The notes: a model not told the origin generated them from the sequence alone. A DNA stretch of 64,000 bases from Theocolax elegans (GCA_026168455.1 CM047431.1:41261986-41325985); one strand, 5' to 3'; shown: positions 30,788 through 43,619, counted from the stretch's first letter. A program made the numbers and translations.

Positions 30788-32846
30788 TACCGACATTTAT
30801 TAATTCAAACTTTGCAAATCCGATATTCACTTTTTCGACAATTTATGAGTTGTCCTCTCTGCATTTTTATATAAGCTAGCCCTAGTGGAAATAGAAAATG
30901 TAAAAAAGTGAAAAAAAATTGTAAAAAAACTTAAAATGATAGAAAAAAGTAGAAAAAAGGTCAGAATTGGGACATAAATAACTGTTATACAACATTCTTT
31001 TACAGTTATTTACATTTGTTTACAGTTTCTTACTGCAATTTTCAGTTATTTACATTTTCTGAAATTAAAAAATGGGTGTGAAGAAAAATGTATGATTAAA
31101 TAACTCCCACGTAAAAAAAATTATAAAGTTTTTATAAAAATTGTATAAAATGAATTGTATACAATTTGTATAAAACATTGGTCTTATAAAAACTGTATAA
31201 AATTTTTATAATAAAGATTGGCTTTTATAAAAAAAAATATTTATATTAAACTTTTAAATCCATAACATACTTTAAATAGAAAAAGATAAATAAGAGTAAT
31301 AAAGAACGTTCGAGACAAGTTATAAAATTTTAAAGTTATAAGATTTTAAACAGAAAAAGATAAATAAGAGTAATTAAGAACGTTCGAGACAAGTTATAAA
31401 ATTTTTTTTACTGTATTTTATAGGTTGGAAAAAGTTTGCGTATTGGCGATTGGTGACTTGTACCGACGCTTCTACGCACGGAAAAGCTGTTGATCGTCCT
31501 TTTAAAATCGACTAACCTGCAACAAAAATAGTACAAAAACACAAAGTATCTATTTTTGTAATTTAATCGATACCGAAAAATGTACTAAATCGCCAAGTTT
31601 TTAAAAACCTAAAGAAAGGAGGACTTATCTGATCAAAAGTGCAGTCGGAGTTGAATCTTCAGGTTTCAATATTCCGGCTCTCCCTTCACCAAGACTAGCT
31701 TTCAAATTCTCAAAATCGATAATATTTCATGCTGGTCGATTCACGCAACACATATATCTAGGTTAAAAGTACAACTTCCGCGATGAATTTAATGGTAAAC
31801 TGCTTGATTAAGTAAAATACGACGGCAAACATTTCGCGCTGACGAAGCTCACGGGAATAAGACATCAAACTGAAGTTGGTTAGATGTCAAACTGAAGTTG
31901 GCTTTTTTCTCTACCGTCAAGAAAAAGTGATCATCTTGAAGTTATTTTTTCCAAACAAACCAACTTTAGTTTGACATCTAATCAACTTCAGTTTAATATC
32001 TTATTCCCCTGAGCTTTGTGCAGCGCGAAACGTTCGCCGTTGTATTTTACTTAATCAAGCAGTTTACCACTAAATTCGTTGCGGAAGTCGTACTTTTAAC
32101 TTTCATAAATGCGGTGCGTGAATGGACCAACGTGGAGCATCATTACTTTTGAGGATTTGGAAGTCATACTGGATGAGGAATATCGAGACCTGAAGATTCA
32201 ACTCCGACTGCACTTTTGATCAGATAAGTCCTCCTTTCTTTATAGGTTTTTAAAAACTTAGCGATTTAGTACATTTTTCGGTATCGATTAAATTACAAAA
32301 ATAGATACTTTGTGTTTTTGTAATATTTTTGTTGCAGGTTAATCAATCTTAAAAGGACGATCAACAGCTTTCCCGAGCGTAGAAGCGTCGGTACAAGTCA
32401 CCAATCGCCACCACGCAAACTTTTTCCAACCTATAAAATACAGTAAAAAAAATTTTATAACTTGTCTCGAACGTTCTTAATTACTCTTATTTATGTTTTT
32501 CTATTTAAAATGTGCTTTAAAGTATGCTATGTATTTAAAAGTTTAATAAAAATATTTTTTTTATAAAAGCCAATCTTTTTTATAAAAATTTTATACAGTT
32601 TTTATAAGACCAATTTTTTATACAAATTGTATACAATTCATTTTATACAATTTTTATAAAAACTTTATAAATTTTTTTTACGTGGGCTATTATTTACAAA
32701 ATTTTACAGTTTCTTTACACAGTTCTTTAAATATTTTTAATTATTAACTGTTATTTATTTTTTCCATTAGGGAGTGCAGACAACTCATAAAATTAAAAAA
32801 ATTTAAATTCTTATTGTAAAGTTTGAATTTGTAAATGTCGGTAAGT
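30788..32846. mobile_element. Large fold-back element, about 2.05 kb
   Basis: Outer ends cttaccgacattta and its complement. The arms then pair almost continuously (about 31100-31915 with 31960-32690) around a centre near 31935. The left arm carries a local 70-bp duplication (about 31270-31400, tataagagtaa-like blocks repeated). It contains no ORF of note. The long arm identity implies recent inversion or gene-conversion maintenance. Confidence 0.8.
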
Positions 32847-33298
32847 ATGACTCTCATCTTAAGGAGACAAGCTTAAGTTAAAATTTATAAAAAATAATAC
32901 ATTATTAATAATGAATAATTTATTATGTAGAAGTTAGAATATTACATCATTTTTTTAACAAATTGTATTATTACAAATTTATATTTACCTACTTTGTAGC
33001 TAATTTAATTGCTGCATAACCGTTTTAAATCAATTTGGGCATTCTAGTTTTGTCTGAACAGTCCCAACTGGATTACTTTGCAACAAGTAACTTGTGAAAA
33101 AATTCATGATCAAAGGGACCTTTTAGATTTACTATATTAACGTATGGACTTCATGACTCACTGTTGGGATTTTTATCAGTATTTATTTATTTATAGTTTA
33201 ATTTTCAATTTTTGTAATTTTATTTAGGCAATAGTTTTTTTATGCAATTGTAAATAATAATCAATAATTGGTATTTATCGTACATGCAGAATATTTAA

Positions 33299-33441
33299 GA
33301 GGAATTTAGGTTCTTTCGATTTTAATGAACATACCATAATTATATTATTTAGCGACGTTTCGTTGGAACTTCTCCATTGTTCATCATAAATAATATAATT
33401 ATAGTTTGTTCATCAAAATCGAAAAAATCTAAATTCCTCTT
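33299..33441. mobile_element. Small fold-back with hammerhead-like loop
   Basis: Arms aagaggaatttaggttct...aataatata and complement (about 33297-33350 and 33388-33441) enclose a 37-bp loop. The loop contains TGATGA, a short helix and GAAACGTC on the minus strand. It overlaps the 3' end of the multi-exon gene on the same strand. Confidence 0.7.
33351..33387 (-). ncRNA. Degenerate hammerhead-like core
   Basis: Minus strand: A in place of C3, then TGATGA, a helix formed by TGGA/TTCCA around GAAG, then GAAACGTC. Arms TTTA/TAAA could form helix I with a two-base mismatch. The C3 change should abolish activity, so I read it as a decayed relative of the motifs at 7.2-7.6 and 55.4-55.8 kb. Confidence 0.35.
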
Positions 33442-34995
33442 ATGTAAATAATAATACCTGTTTCGTTTGCGTTTATACAATTATTCAATAATTTCAATTG
33501 TTGGTTCATAATTGATGCAGTAACTGGGTAAGGTTGCTTATTAACCCAGTTACTGAAATTCCGGCGTCTATTTGCACGTCCTCCACGGTGCTGAGAGGAT
33601 CCTCTTCCTCGGTGGCTGTGCTGTCGTTGGCTGTATTCTCCTTTAGAAAACAATAATATTAATAATGAATAATGGTATAGATGTAACGTTTATACAATTG
33701 GAATAAATCAAATAGATATTTAAAATGTATATGGGAGATTTTACATCAACTGAACCAAAATAAAGGTTCTAACTTCTTATACTTTCGGAAAGAAGTGAAA
33801 ATTAGCTAAAAAAAAAGCAGATAAATTTTTTCTTTAAGGGGATGTCGAGCTTAGAAAATGGTTATTTGTAATATTTTTTATAAACGAAAGAATGAATTTT
33901 TTAAAAAATTCTGAACGTCAGGTCCTCAGGCATGTTTTAAACAATATACCCAAATTTTTAAATCGATAATTTAATTATGATACTTTTTTGACTATTAATT
34001 ACCGACCAAAAATTGTTTACTCAATTATTATTTAAAAAATGATTTTTTCTTTTTAAAAAATCAAACGACATGATCTCCCTTTTATTTTAAGCTATCTGCA
34101 TGAATTTTTTCAGATTTTTATTTCAATATTTTGAGTATAATTTTTATGTTCAAAGTGTAGATTCCTGTAATTCGGGTTCGACATCTCGTTACATTATATA
34201 ATTAAAAAGTTATAAAAACATAAAAAAATAGAAATTAGAAAAATTATATTTGTAAATAAATTTATCTATTACCTTTATTGCGTTTAATGGTCTTAATTTT
34301 TTGCACCAAGAACCGTTCTCGTGCTCTTAATTGCCTTAGCTCTGCCTCATATTTTTCTAAATTATCGTCACCAAGTTCCTATAAAAAACGAAAAAGTAAT
34401 GATCATTCCCTGTAAAAAACTCTTCTCTCTCTCTCTCTCCCTCTCCCTCCTCACACTCCATCCCTCCCTCCCTTCCGCCTCTCCCCATCTTCCCCTGTCT
34501 CTCCCGCCCTCTCCCCCTCCCTCTCTCACCCCTCCCTCTCCCCTCTCCGTATTTTCCTCCCCACCCCCTCTCCCTCCCTCTCCTTATTTCCCGCCGTTTT
34601 CCTCTCTCCCCTCTCTCGCCCCCCCTCTCTATCTCTGTTATGTTGTGATATAAACTGTACTACCCAAAAATCAAATTACATAAGTGCAATTATTAGCATA
34701 TTTTATTTTATTAGCTCAATGTATTTTTATATTTTGTAATATACAAATAAATTTATGTATCTCTCTCTCCCTTCCTACTCCCCGCCCTCTTTCTGTCCCT
34801 CCTTCCCAGCCTCTCTCACTCTCTCTTCCTCCCTTTTTCCCTCCCTACCCCCCTCTCTTCCTCATGCTCTGCCTCTCGCCCCCTCCCTTTTTTTGCTATA
34901 CTTTTATGCGTGATTAACTGTGATATCACATGTGCAATAATTTTATATTTTTATATGTATACATTGTATTTATAATTTTGTAATGCACAAATAAA

Positions 34996-35028
<33 letters not shown>

Positions 35029-37165
35029 GTATCTGTCTATCCATCTATCTATCTATATATCTATCTATCTATCTCGCCCCCTCCCTTCCTCCAACCCTCC
35101 CTACCCCCTCCCTCCCTCTCTCTCACTATTATTACTCGGTATTGCCTTGTTAGCTGACGCGGTTGCGTCAAGTAATGGGTAATCATCGACACTCGTATGG
35201 GTTTCCTGCTCGTTTGTTGGCAAATCACCACTCACATTATCGTTGGCAACGTCCATTTCAGTTTCTTTTAACTGTTGCAATTGCTGCAAAAGGTAGTACC
35301 ATTTTAAAATTAAAACATTGATAGGTGTACTCAAATAAAAAATGTATTTTCGACCCAAGTCTTTAAATTCGTACAGAAATGTGAGAAAGCGTGAAAAACT
35401 GTGTATGATGAAATCCACGAAACCTATGATTTTTGGCAAAAATAAAATTGAAATTGAAATTATGGCACTCATTTTCTATCTTATGAAGCATGTTTCTTCG
35501 ACGTTTTGAATTAATAAATCAGTTGTGTGACTCATTTTTAGTGTTGCCTCGAAAGATCCATACCTCTAAGTACAGAAATCGTATCCGGCACAACTCTACA
35601 ATTTTAACGTTTTTTTAGACAATCAGATCTCGATACCGTTCAATACAATGATCGGCCAATGTGAGGCTCTTGATAATAAATTTCCAAGTTGAAAAATAAT
35701 AGATCACATAACGTTCTGAAGTGCTAAAAATAAAATTATTGATGTACCAACGAAAAAACATGATTTCAAAAAAAAGCTACGCAGGCCACATGCTTTAATA
35801 TAGTGCCCGTATCTTCAATATTTATAGTGACAGATAAATTTTCAAACAGATTATTTTATTTTTTGGAGAATGATCGTTTCATTTTTACTAACGTTCAATA
35901 CGTAGATACCTCAAAAAATTACAAATAGAAAACTGCAAAATTTGTCGATTACACAAAATTAAGTATCGCTAGTTTGAATGCTAATTATTATGAATCATCG
36001 AGTGGCACAGTGATTTAAGGTAGAATTATTAAATTTTATTGCAAAAAGTATATCTCATTAAATTTTCAGAACGATTCATGGATGTCTCAAAAAATTATGG
36101 AGAAAAATTAAAGAAAATTTGCAGAGTTTTTTCCAAAAACTTTCTATCAACTTTCGTCCGTTCGCAAATTGTCGAATCGGATAGTTGTGTAGCAGAACTA
36201 AGTAACTACTTGTTTGGTGCGTGCTTTTAATACTTTTTTCAAGTGTAGGCAACTGTGTATAAAAAAAATCAAAGGTTTCGAGGATTTCCTTATATAATTG
36301 TTATAACTGACCAGTTAAATTTCCTTATTTACGATTTAATTTCTTTTTAAATTTACAATAATAACGATAACAAGAATTTTTAGAATTCTTATAACTTTTA
36401 ATTTTAAATTTTCAATAAAACTTGTAAGTTATAATAAGTTTTAACCTTTAGACTGCCGGGATTTGAAAGAGCATATTACCCTCAGAAAACTGGTATATAA
36501 GGTATCTTATATCAACGATTGATCATGCACAAAGTGTCGATCAGGGGGTGCGTCAAAATATTGATTTTCCGACAGTCTAAAGGTTAATAACGTTTAAAAT
36601 GTGATATTAAAATTCTTTTAATTTTTATTAATTTGAAAATATTTTTTGAATTCGAAAATCGCACTTTAATAATGTTTATGCAATTGTGTGCGTGAAGTGT
36701 TCTTTTCGTGCGTGATGTATTACTTCACACTTTATTTCGACACACACAATTTGCATAACATATTGTATGCAATTTGTGCGTGCACTTTACATACTCATAA
36801 GAACGTAGGAACACTCGAGCCTTACTGCGCCGTGCACTCGGGAGTCAGTTCCTTACACGTATGTGAAGTGTCATTTCATGCACATGTTGCATAAACTACT
36901 ATTTTGAAATTTTATTAAATGCTTTTATTAATTTAATTTTACGATTTTCTTTACATAGTGCTTAAAAATGAACAACTTATTGAAATTATCGACACGTTAC
37001 AATAACCAATTTGAAAATTCATTTTATTTTCTAAAACAGTGATATTATTTAAATAAAAACGAATAAGCCGTGAAAAAAGCGCTAACTGCAATAAGCGGAG
37101 TTATTTTTTATATTTACATATGCAATACGTACCATTTGAATCTCCGAGGACACCATTTCCTTCAT
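33429..37165 (-). CDS. Four-exon gene, coiled-coil/RG-rich unknown protein
   Basis: Exons on the minus strand: 37133-37165 (ATG; MKEMVSSEIQM; donor gtacgt), 35236-35283 (acceptor ttttgcag; QLQQLKETEMDVANDN; donor gtgagt), 34273-34378 (acceptor ttttttatag; ELGDDNLEKYEAELRQLRAR and on to IKTIKRNK; donor gtaata), 33458-33640 (acceptor gttttctaaag; an Arg/Gly/His-rich run, then NFSNWVNKQPYPVTASIMNQ; donor gtatta or read-through to a stop at 33429-33431). Phases match at every junction (0, 0, 1), which is strong support for one gene. The product starts with a helical, coiled-coil-like region and then a basic RG-rich region suited to nucleic-acid or protein binding. No family recognised. If exon 2 is extended it stays open to about 35105 but the phase then fails. 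Introns hold CT-rich simple repeats. Downstream exons may be missing. Confidence 0.65.
33838..34188. mobile_element. GGGATGTCG-ended TTAA-type MITE
   Basis: Begins TTAA-ggggatgtcgagct and ends gggttcgacatctcg-tta. The same terminal motif occurs at about 38729, 54938 and 59650 (there aacgggatgtcggacccgaa), so this is a dispersed family. The interior matches 54960-55145. It lies inside the last intron of the four-exon gene. Confidence 0.6.
34411..34895. repeat. CT-rich simple repeats in intron
   Basis: Polypyrimidine tracts (about 34420-34640 and 34759-34895) of ctctctccctcc type. The Ser/Leu/Pro ORFs on the plus strand are artefacts. Together with 34992-35125 they fill the second intron of the minus-strand gene. 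Confidence 0.9.
34992..35125. repeat. (ATCT)n microsatellite and CT tract
   Basis: About 80 bp of tetranucleotide repeat with a few interruptions, followed by ctccctcc-type DNA next to the exon 2 side. Confidence 0.9.
35284..36440. other. Intron of the four-exon gene, first part
   Basis: First intron (35284-37132). It contains an imperfect direct repeat of a-ttttcaRa-cgattcatgg / ctcaaaaaattac type (about 35840-35925 and 36065-36110) and short ORFs without features. Confidence 0.4.
36445..36583. mobile_element. piggyBac-type MITE, 139 bp
   Basis: Ends cctttagactgccgg and ccgacagtctaaagg, flanked on both sides by TTAA (36441-36444 and 36584-36587). This is the signature of piggyBac-like elements. 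It lies in the first intron of the four-exon gene. Confidence 0.85.
36674..36896. mobile_element. MITE with gtttatgcaa ends
   Basis: Imperfect inverted ends gtttatgcaattgtgtgcgtgaa and its complement at 36880-36896. The interior carries further tgcaat/cttcac inversions. 223 bp. Confidence 0.6.
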
Positions 37166-38004
37166 CTTGAACAATAAGTTAACAATAAGTAATAACAATA
37201 AATTCGTATTAATCAGACCTAAACTTGGGTATGTCACGACATTGTCTGTTTTTTTCGTCTAAATTAGAAAATGTTACGATTTAATTTCACTTTCTTAATT
37301 ATAATTCCGAACCCTTTTACTTCCGTACCCAGACATCATGAAAGCTTTGCTATAAAAATATTTCGCGTATTCCATTGTAAACCTATTTTCCAGTTGTTTC
37401 TATCAATTTTTATCAATCTTTTTTGCAGAATCCTTGGATCAGCGGAGGACCCGAAATTAGTGTTCGTACTCATTTTCTCGAAAGGTTTATTTCTGAGTTG
37501 TCATTGAATTGGGTTGAATTTTGGCAAAAAGCTCCTTTAAATTGATTGACAGAAAATTAGTTGAGCGAAATTATAAAAACATGAATTTAATATTATTAAA
37601 CAAAGAAAAATTTGATTTTTATACATTTTTTTCAACTTTTAAGCAATACTTTTGTTTAAATATTGTTTTAAACAAAGTCGAGAAGTTTTTTTATAACTTC
37701 TGTTCCTTACTTTCTAACAAATAATTTCAAAAAGCTTTGCTTAAAATTCTAGCTCAATCTAGTGAAAAGTAAAAAATAAATTTTACGCCAAGTGAGTATG
37801 ATTACTAATTTATGGTCCTTCGCTGAACAAAGGATTCTGATGGTCTTATTTTGTCAATATTTTTAACGAAAATTTCAAAATCGTTACAAAAACAATATCT
37901 TAATTCATATACATTAAAATATTCTTTATTACAATGAATTACATTGTTTATTGAATTTTTATTTTAGTGAATTTTACAGATGAAGAGGTATGAGATCCCC
38001 TTAA
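36897..38004. other. 5' flank of the four-exon gene
   Basis: Contains exon 1 at 37133-37165. The region above it (37166-38004) is AT-rich. Plus-strand ORFs at 37271-37507 and 37521-37724 lack features. No clear core promoter identified. Confidence 0.4.
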
Positions 38005-38430
38005 GACGACGCCAAAGAGATAATGTTTTACCGATGTTTTGATAAAATGGTAGGTCAAAGTTTTCTCGAAAACGGATCGACCAATTCGTCTGAAATTTTG
38101 AGGGCTGATCAATCATACGAAAAGAAGGGGGGCAACTCATAAAATACCTCAAAATTAAAAAGTAATCACATCATTAGAATATTAATATTTAATGTTATAT
38201 GTTTGTAATGAATTTTTATTTGTTTATAATAACATTAACAATTTTTAGATATTTCCAATGTTTTTTTTTCATTTTGAGATATTTTATGAATTGTCCCCCC
38301 CTTCCTTTTTGTATGATTGATCAACCCTCAAAATTTCAGACGAATTGGTCGATCCGTTTTCGGGAAAACTTTGACCTACCATTTTATTAAAATATCGGTA
38401 AAACAGGTCTCTTTGGAGTTGCTTTAAACA
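38005..38430. mobile_element. Fold-back element, about 0.42 kb
   Basis: Arms of about 150 bp (gccaaagaga...caaaattaa with its complement) around a roughly 100-bp centre. They contain matching actttgacctaccatttta and attgatcaaccctcaaaat blocks. Arm divergence is about 10 percent. Confidence 0.75.
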
Positions 38431-39054
38431 TCATAAATCAGTTTACATTTGTTTAAAAATAATTATGTAAAAAATAGAAAATAATCAAATTAGTTGAAAA
38501 ATAAAAATAATATTAGATTAAATTCGTTTATATTGGTTAAGTATTGTCAACCTCTAATTAAAACTCTAAATATATTTAAAATAATTATAAGTGCCTCAAA
38601 ACCAAATTTTTATATCTGTTTCAAATTATTTGTTAATTCTTTAAGCCCTCTTACAGTTTCATACTATTTATAACATTTACAAATATTCAATTATTTCTGC
38701 TAGGGTTGTGAGTTGAATAAACAATTATAAGGGGATGTCGGAATCCTTATACTTTATGCATATGTATCGACGATATCGATTTTTATTTTTATGTAATCAA
38801 TTTTTATTGTTTTGTAATCGGAATTGTACGAGCATATCTGTATTCTTTGTAATCTGCAGATTTTTGGTGCAATGGCCAAATTTGAAAATTTTAATTATTC
38901 ATGGAACAAAACGAAAAATCGTAATGTCGATAGTACGGTTTCTCCTTCACTAAAAGGTGAAATATTACCCTAATAGAAATTTGAGTATTAGTCGGTAGTT
39001 ATTATCATGTTTTTATTTTAAATTAGTCAAATTTTTGTTGAACAAATTTTTACT

Positions 39055-39745
39055 AACAAGGAGAGTATTTGACCTCCGAAAAAGGGATCTTTACCGAACT
39101 CTAGGATATGATTTTTATAATAAAAATATGACGACAGCTGGAGTAACATTTCACAATACCGCTTTATTTACGGAGTTTATAAGCAAGTAACGAAACATTT
39201 CGCAAAAAATAGCTTTGACTTTAGTCGCTTGTAAATCTGAAGCAAAAAGGTATACGAAGTCAAAGGTAAGTCCAGAAGAAAACTGAGATCGAGTAGATTG
39301 GATTCAAAATAAAGGAACTCAAATACCTTGATTTAGTCAAAAGTTATATAAGAAATAAGAATAAGAAGATAATTTGGCCTAAAAATTGATACATTTTTTA
39401 ATTCAAAATACTCATCAAAATATCGTTATAGCCTTATTTCTTCCATAACTTTTAACTAAATGAAGGTATTTCAGCTTCTTTTTTTTTATCCAATCTACTC
39501 GATATCAGCTTTTTTCCAGACTTGAGTTTGAGTCCGTCTCTTTTTAGTTGTAAGTTATTGAGACATAAGTGACCAAAGTCAAGACCATTTTTTGCCAAAT
39601 GTTTCGTTATTTGTTTATAAACTCTACATATAAAGACATTGGCATACGTAACTCCGGCTTTCTTCATATTGTTAAAATAGAAAACAAATCCTAAAGTTTG
39701 GTAAGGATCCGTTCTCCGTAGGTCAAGTACTCTCCTGGTGAGGTG
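39055..39745. mobile_element. Palindromic element, copy 1 of a diverged pair
   Basis: Inverted arms (ggagagtatttgacctccg ... and complement) of about 300 bp around a centre near 39390. The same layout recurs at 40112-40790 with substantial divergence, so this is an older family. The minus-strand ORF at 39452-39667 (MKKAGVTYANVF) has a diverged counterpart in copy 2 (MKKVGVIDFNDLF), but it is frequently replaced, so I do not call it a gene. Confidence 0.75.
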
Positions 39746-40111
39746 TACGAATTTATTTATCTAACTTGCTACTATGTTTACTGCTTCCAAAAACAAAAAG
39801 TAATTTCAAAAATGCTCAAAATTTTTGCGATTTTTAATATTTTTAATATTTTTAATATTTGTATCCAAAACTTAGAAAACGCAAATTAGAGTAACTTTAT
39901 AAAAATATTCTGAAATTTTTGTGCAAGCTTTCATAAATGAAGTAAGGTAAAGACCCGATTGCGGACAAAATAGTATAGGGTGTCGGTTGAAACTATGTTT
40001 TTAAAGCCAGTAATGCAAACTACAGACAAATATCCCATCGAATACGTCGAAACAATTTTACTTAATTATGCACATAAAATACCATTTGTTTACTTTTTTT
40101 ATTAAAAATAA

Positions 40112-40790
40112 CTAACAAGAAGAGGACCCTGCGAGAAACGGATCTTTACGAATTTCTAGGATATGATTTCTACTATAAAAATATGAAGAAAACCGAAGTT
40201 ATAGATTCCAATGCCCTTTTTACGATAAATGTAAGCAAATAACAAAAAATCTCGCCGAAAAAATCCTTGATTTTGATCGTTTATAACTTGGAGACAAATA
40301 GAAATATGCACCCAAACTCAAATTTAGAAAAAAACTGAGAGCGAGTAGATTGGATATAAAAAAAGGAAGCTTAAATATCTTAATTGAGTCAAAAGTTATG
40401 ATAAAAACAATATTTTGATGAATAGTTTGAATTAAAAAATATATTAATTTTCAGACCAAAATATCGTTAAATTGTTATTTCTTTCATAACTTTTGACCAA
40501 ATTAAGATATTTGAGCTTCTTTTTCTTTACCCAATCTACTCGATCCCAGTTTTCTTCTGCATTTGAGTTTGGAAGCATATCTTTTATTATTTTAGAGTAA
40601 CAAGCGACCGAAGTCGAGGGTTTTTTGGCGAGATTTTTCGTTATTTGCTTATAACTATCGTAAAAAAGGTCATTGAAATCTATAACTCCGACTTTCTTCA
40701 TATTTTTATAGTAGAAAGCATATATCCTAGAATTTTATAAAGATGCGTTTCTCACAGATTGTTTATCTCCTTGTAAGTTCAACAAAAAGA
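40112..40790. mobile_element. Palindromic element, copy 2 of a diverged pair
   Basis: Arms aacaagaagaggaccctgcg and complement, centre near 40430, paralogous to 39055-39745. Confidence 0.75.
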
Positions 40791-41488
40791 GCGCGGGTGA
40801 CTTATTAAACATTTTTTTAAATGTGATTTCCTACATATGGTATTAAAATATAATGTTTAACGACTTCTACTCGGGTAATCGGATGGTAAATCATATGCTT
40901 TGCAGACTCAGTAATGCTGTACCTTCCTAGGTGTGTACCGAATACTTTTTTGATATTGGAAGCGTAAACGCAATTTTTAAATTCCGTATAGGGCATAAAA
41001 TTAAATTTTACACACACTGTATCAGATAGTATATTTTGATACAAATAATTTCGATAAAAATCTGTTGCACTTGTATCGAATGGTATCTTTCATATAGTGT
41101 GCGTAAAAGCAATTAAAGGATTTGAAAATTGCGAGAAGTACCATTTCACACACACTATAATAAATGCAATTTTATGCATGTTTAAAAACAGTGTGTTAAA
41201 TTGTTGTTTTATATCGTATATTTATGTTGGAAATAACATATCACATTTAGAATCACAAATTAGTATAATATTGAGCAGTTATTAAATATTATGTGTGAAG
41301 AGCTAGTGTGTAAAAAACTTAAACCTTGAAATTTGCATGAAGTAGAAGGAGTGATTCAAGAATTGATAAAAAAAGAGTGCTACATACTAAATCTCATAGT
41401 TAAAACATTGTTCTTTATGCACTAACTTTACGCACACTAATTTTTAAAAAAATTATATTTGTAGGAAATGTAATCATTTTTTATATAT
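40791..41488. other. AT-rich stretch with a MITE-end fragment
   Basis: Contains cttctactcgggtaatc near 40864, resembling the end of the 57345-57513 MITE, and several gtgtgcgta/cacacac blocks. No gene recognised. Confidence 0.4.
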
Positions 41489-42365
41489 GAAATCGGCCCA
41501 CTATACGAGCCCAATGAAAGCAATACCACAGTGTAGAGCATAAAAAAACATGCATTTTGAAAAAAAAGAGTCTCGACAACCGAAGGGAAGCTGAGATATT
41601 CAAAGATTAAGTTTTCATCCCTTAAACATGAAAAAATTTAGTAAATCAGTAAAACACTTTGCACAATATTTGAGCAGCTATTGTTTAGGCTCTAAAGAAA
41701 GATAATAAAGTAGACCATCAAAAAAGGATATTTCCAAATGGGGGACGCCCCTATTTAACCCTTAATAGTGATTATATTTTTGAAAAAAAACTACCCTTAA
41801 GGTTTTTCCTCTAAAAAAAATATTTTGCACAATTTTTTGCAAACAGTCGAAAGACCATGTCAAAGCTATCGCAAAATACTAGCGATTCCGACATTTATCC
41901 TTTGGGGGACGCAACCCCTATGTCTACAATATCACATTAAATAGGCAGGTTCGATTTACCCTTATATTAAAATCATACTGTTTGCACAATTTTTAAGTAT
42001 CTTTTCGTAGCTCAAATGAAAGATGTTATTGTTAGAAAACATAAAAAAATAATTGCGGATGGGGGACACCCTTATATCGTACCCTATGTACTAAATATTC
42101 CTTAAAAGAAAAACTACCCTTAAGGTTTTTTCTCTGAAAAACATATTGTGCACAATTTTTTATGAATAGTACACAAACCAATAGAAAGAAATCGAAAATT
42201 ATTACTAATTAAAGCATTTATCTTTTTTGGGTTACAGTCTGTACATCTTGAATATTTTAATGAATCTCATTATTGATGTAAACCAAATAATTGTGTATAT
42301 TGACAGAACGCTTCGCTCTCAGCATTAACCAGAACCACGAACGAGGACGTGGCGAAGCTGCGGTT

Positions 42366-42432
42366 CCGTTTTTTTTGTTTTTTTTTGTTTTTTTTGTTTT
42401 TTTTTTGTTTTTTTTCTTTTTTCTTTTTTTGT
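42366..42432. repeat. T-rich tract at inner edge of left TIR
   Basis: Runs of T broken by single G or C. The inverted counterpart at 53457-53640 is about three times longer, so the tract has expanded or shrunk independently. Confidence 0.85.
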
Positions 42433-42546
42433 GTATTTAAAAGATTTGACATCATTTTAACTTTTAGTATTTATCTACAGTTGTTTGTAGCAATATTATT
42501 ACGTCATGTTTTTATTATATATTTTATCGTTTTATAGTTTTAATTA

Positions 42547-42816
42547 TTATTCATTGTCATCGCTTTCATCTGAATTTATAATAATATCATTTTGAAAGTA
42601 ATTATTCAGGAATTTAGCTGGTTCTTTAATATTTGGCTGATATCTGGCATATCCTAGGAACCACATTGCGGACATTAAATGTGCGCAACAACCTACGGTT
42701 GCATCACCGTTTTTGCATGTGCGGTAATGTTCCACTAGAGCATTTGTGTCTTGTTTTGATAGATCTATCAGTAAAAATGCTGTATATCGTTTCGTCTTGG
42801 AATGCCGAGATAACAT
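42547..42816 (-). pseudogene. Transposase C-terminal fragment, severed by insertion
   Basis: Reads LSRHSKTKRYTAFLLIDLSK and continues with a Cys/His segment HYRTCKNGD, VGCCAHLMSAMWFLGYARY and an acidic end to a TAA stop. The C..C-C-x-H arrangement is the C-terminal motif that follows DDE_Tnp_4-type domains in this transposase group. It is the direct continuation of the ORF that ends at 50367: the joined frame crosses the ACAT target site of the nested element. The ATG at its start is therefore not a natural start. Confidence 0.8.
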
Positions 42817-42840
42817 CGTCGCCTCCGAATAAAAACATTC

Positions 42841-43120
42841 TAACTCAGAAATCGCTTGGAAAATACGTTAACTCAGAATTCGCTTGGAGAACACGTTAAC
42901 TCAGAAATCGCTTGGAAAACACGTTAACTCAGAATTCGCTTGAAGAACACGTTAACTCAGAAATCGCTTGGAGAACATGTTAACTCAGAAATCGCTTGGA
43001 AAACACGTTAACTCAGAAATCGCTTGGAAAACACGTTAACTCAAAATTCGCTTGGACAACACGTTAACTCAAAAATCGCTTGGAGAAGACTTTAACTCAA
43101 AAGTTGCTTGGAGAACACGT
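42841..43120. repeat. 28-bp subterminal repeats, left, ten units
   Basis: Ten units taactcagaa-W-tcgcttggaRaacacgt with exact 28-bp period. aaatc and aattc variants are interspersed. Inverted relative to the right array. Confidence 0.95.
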
Positions 43121-43619
43121 TAATTCAGAGGATGATTTTTGGCGCCTCGATTAAAGTTGGCACCACTGCCAAAAATTTTTAACAGTTCAAGAATAAATAA
43201 AAAAACTTTCATATATTTATACACGTATTTTTTTTTTAATTTCTCTAAGCGTTCTTATTATACACTAATGCGTTCTCCTAAAAAAGGTGGAAAATTCTTT
43301 AAATATTTAAGAAAATCGTAGAAATTAGTGTTTTCGATAACTTTATGAAATCGATATGTATACGGGCTCTCCATAAATGTGTAAAAGTACATAAATTTAT
43401 TTCTACTATAAATCGTAGAATAAATATTTGAAAGAATTGATATTGTGATGTGTTGGTACTTTATTTTTATGAAATTGCATTATTTCATAATTATATTGTT
43501 TTTAATATAAATATTAAAAAATTTGCTTTGTTTAGTTTTAGCGATTATCTAAAAAATATTTTGTATGGGAGAAAGTTCAACTGTATTCCCCCTTGCGACG
43601 CAAAGTATACTTTATATAT

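Noticed and set aside
35101..35472. 123-codon minus ORF as a complete gene
   Set aside because: Its first half is intronic; only 35236-35283 fits splice signals and phase with neighbouring exons.
42841..43120. 28-bp regularly spaced repeats resembling a CRISPR array
   Set aside because: Units are directly adjacent with no unique spacers, lie inside terminal inverted repeats, and the DNA is eukaryotic.
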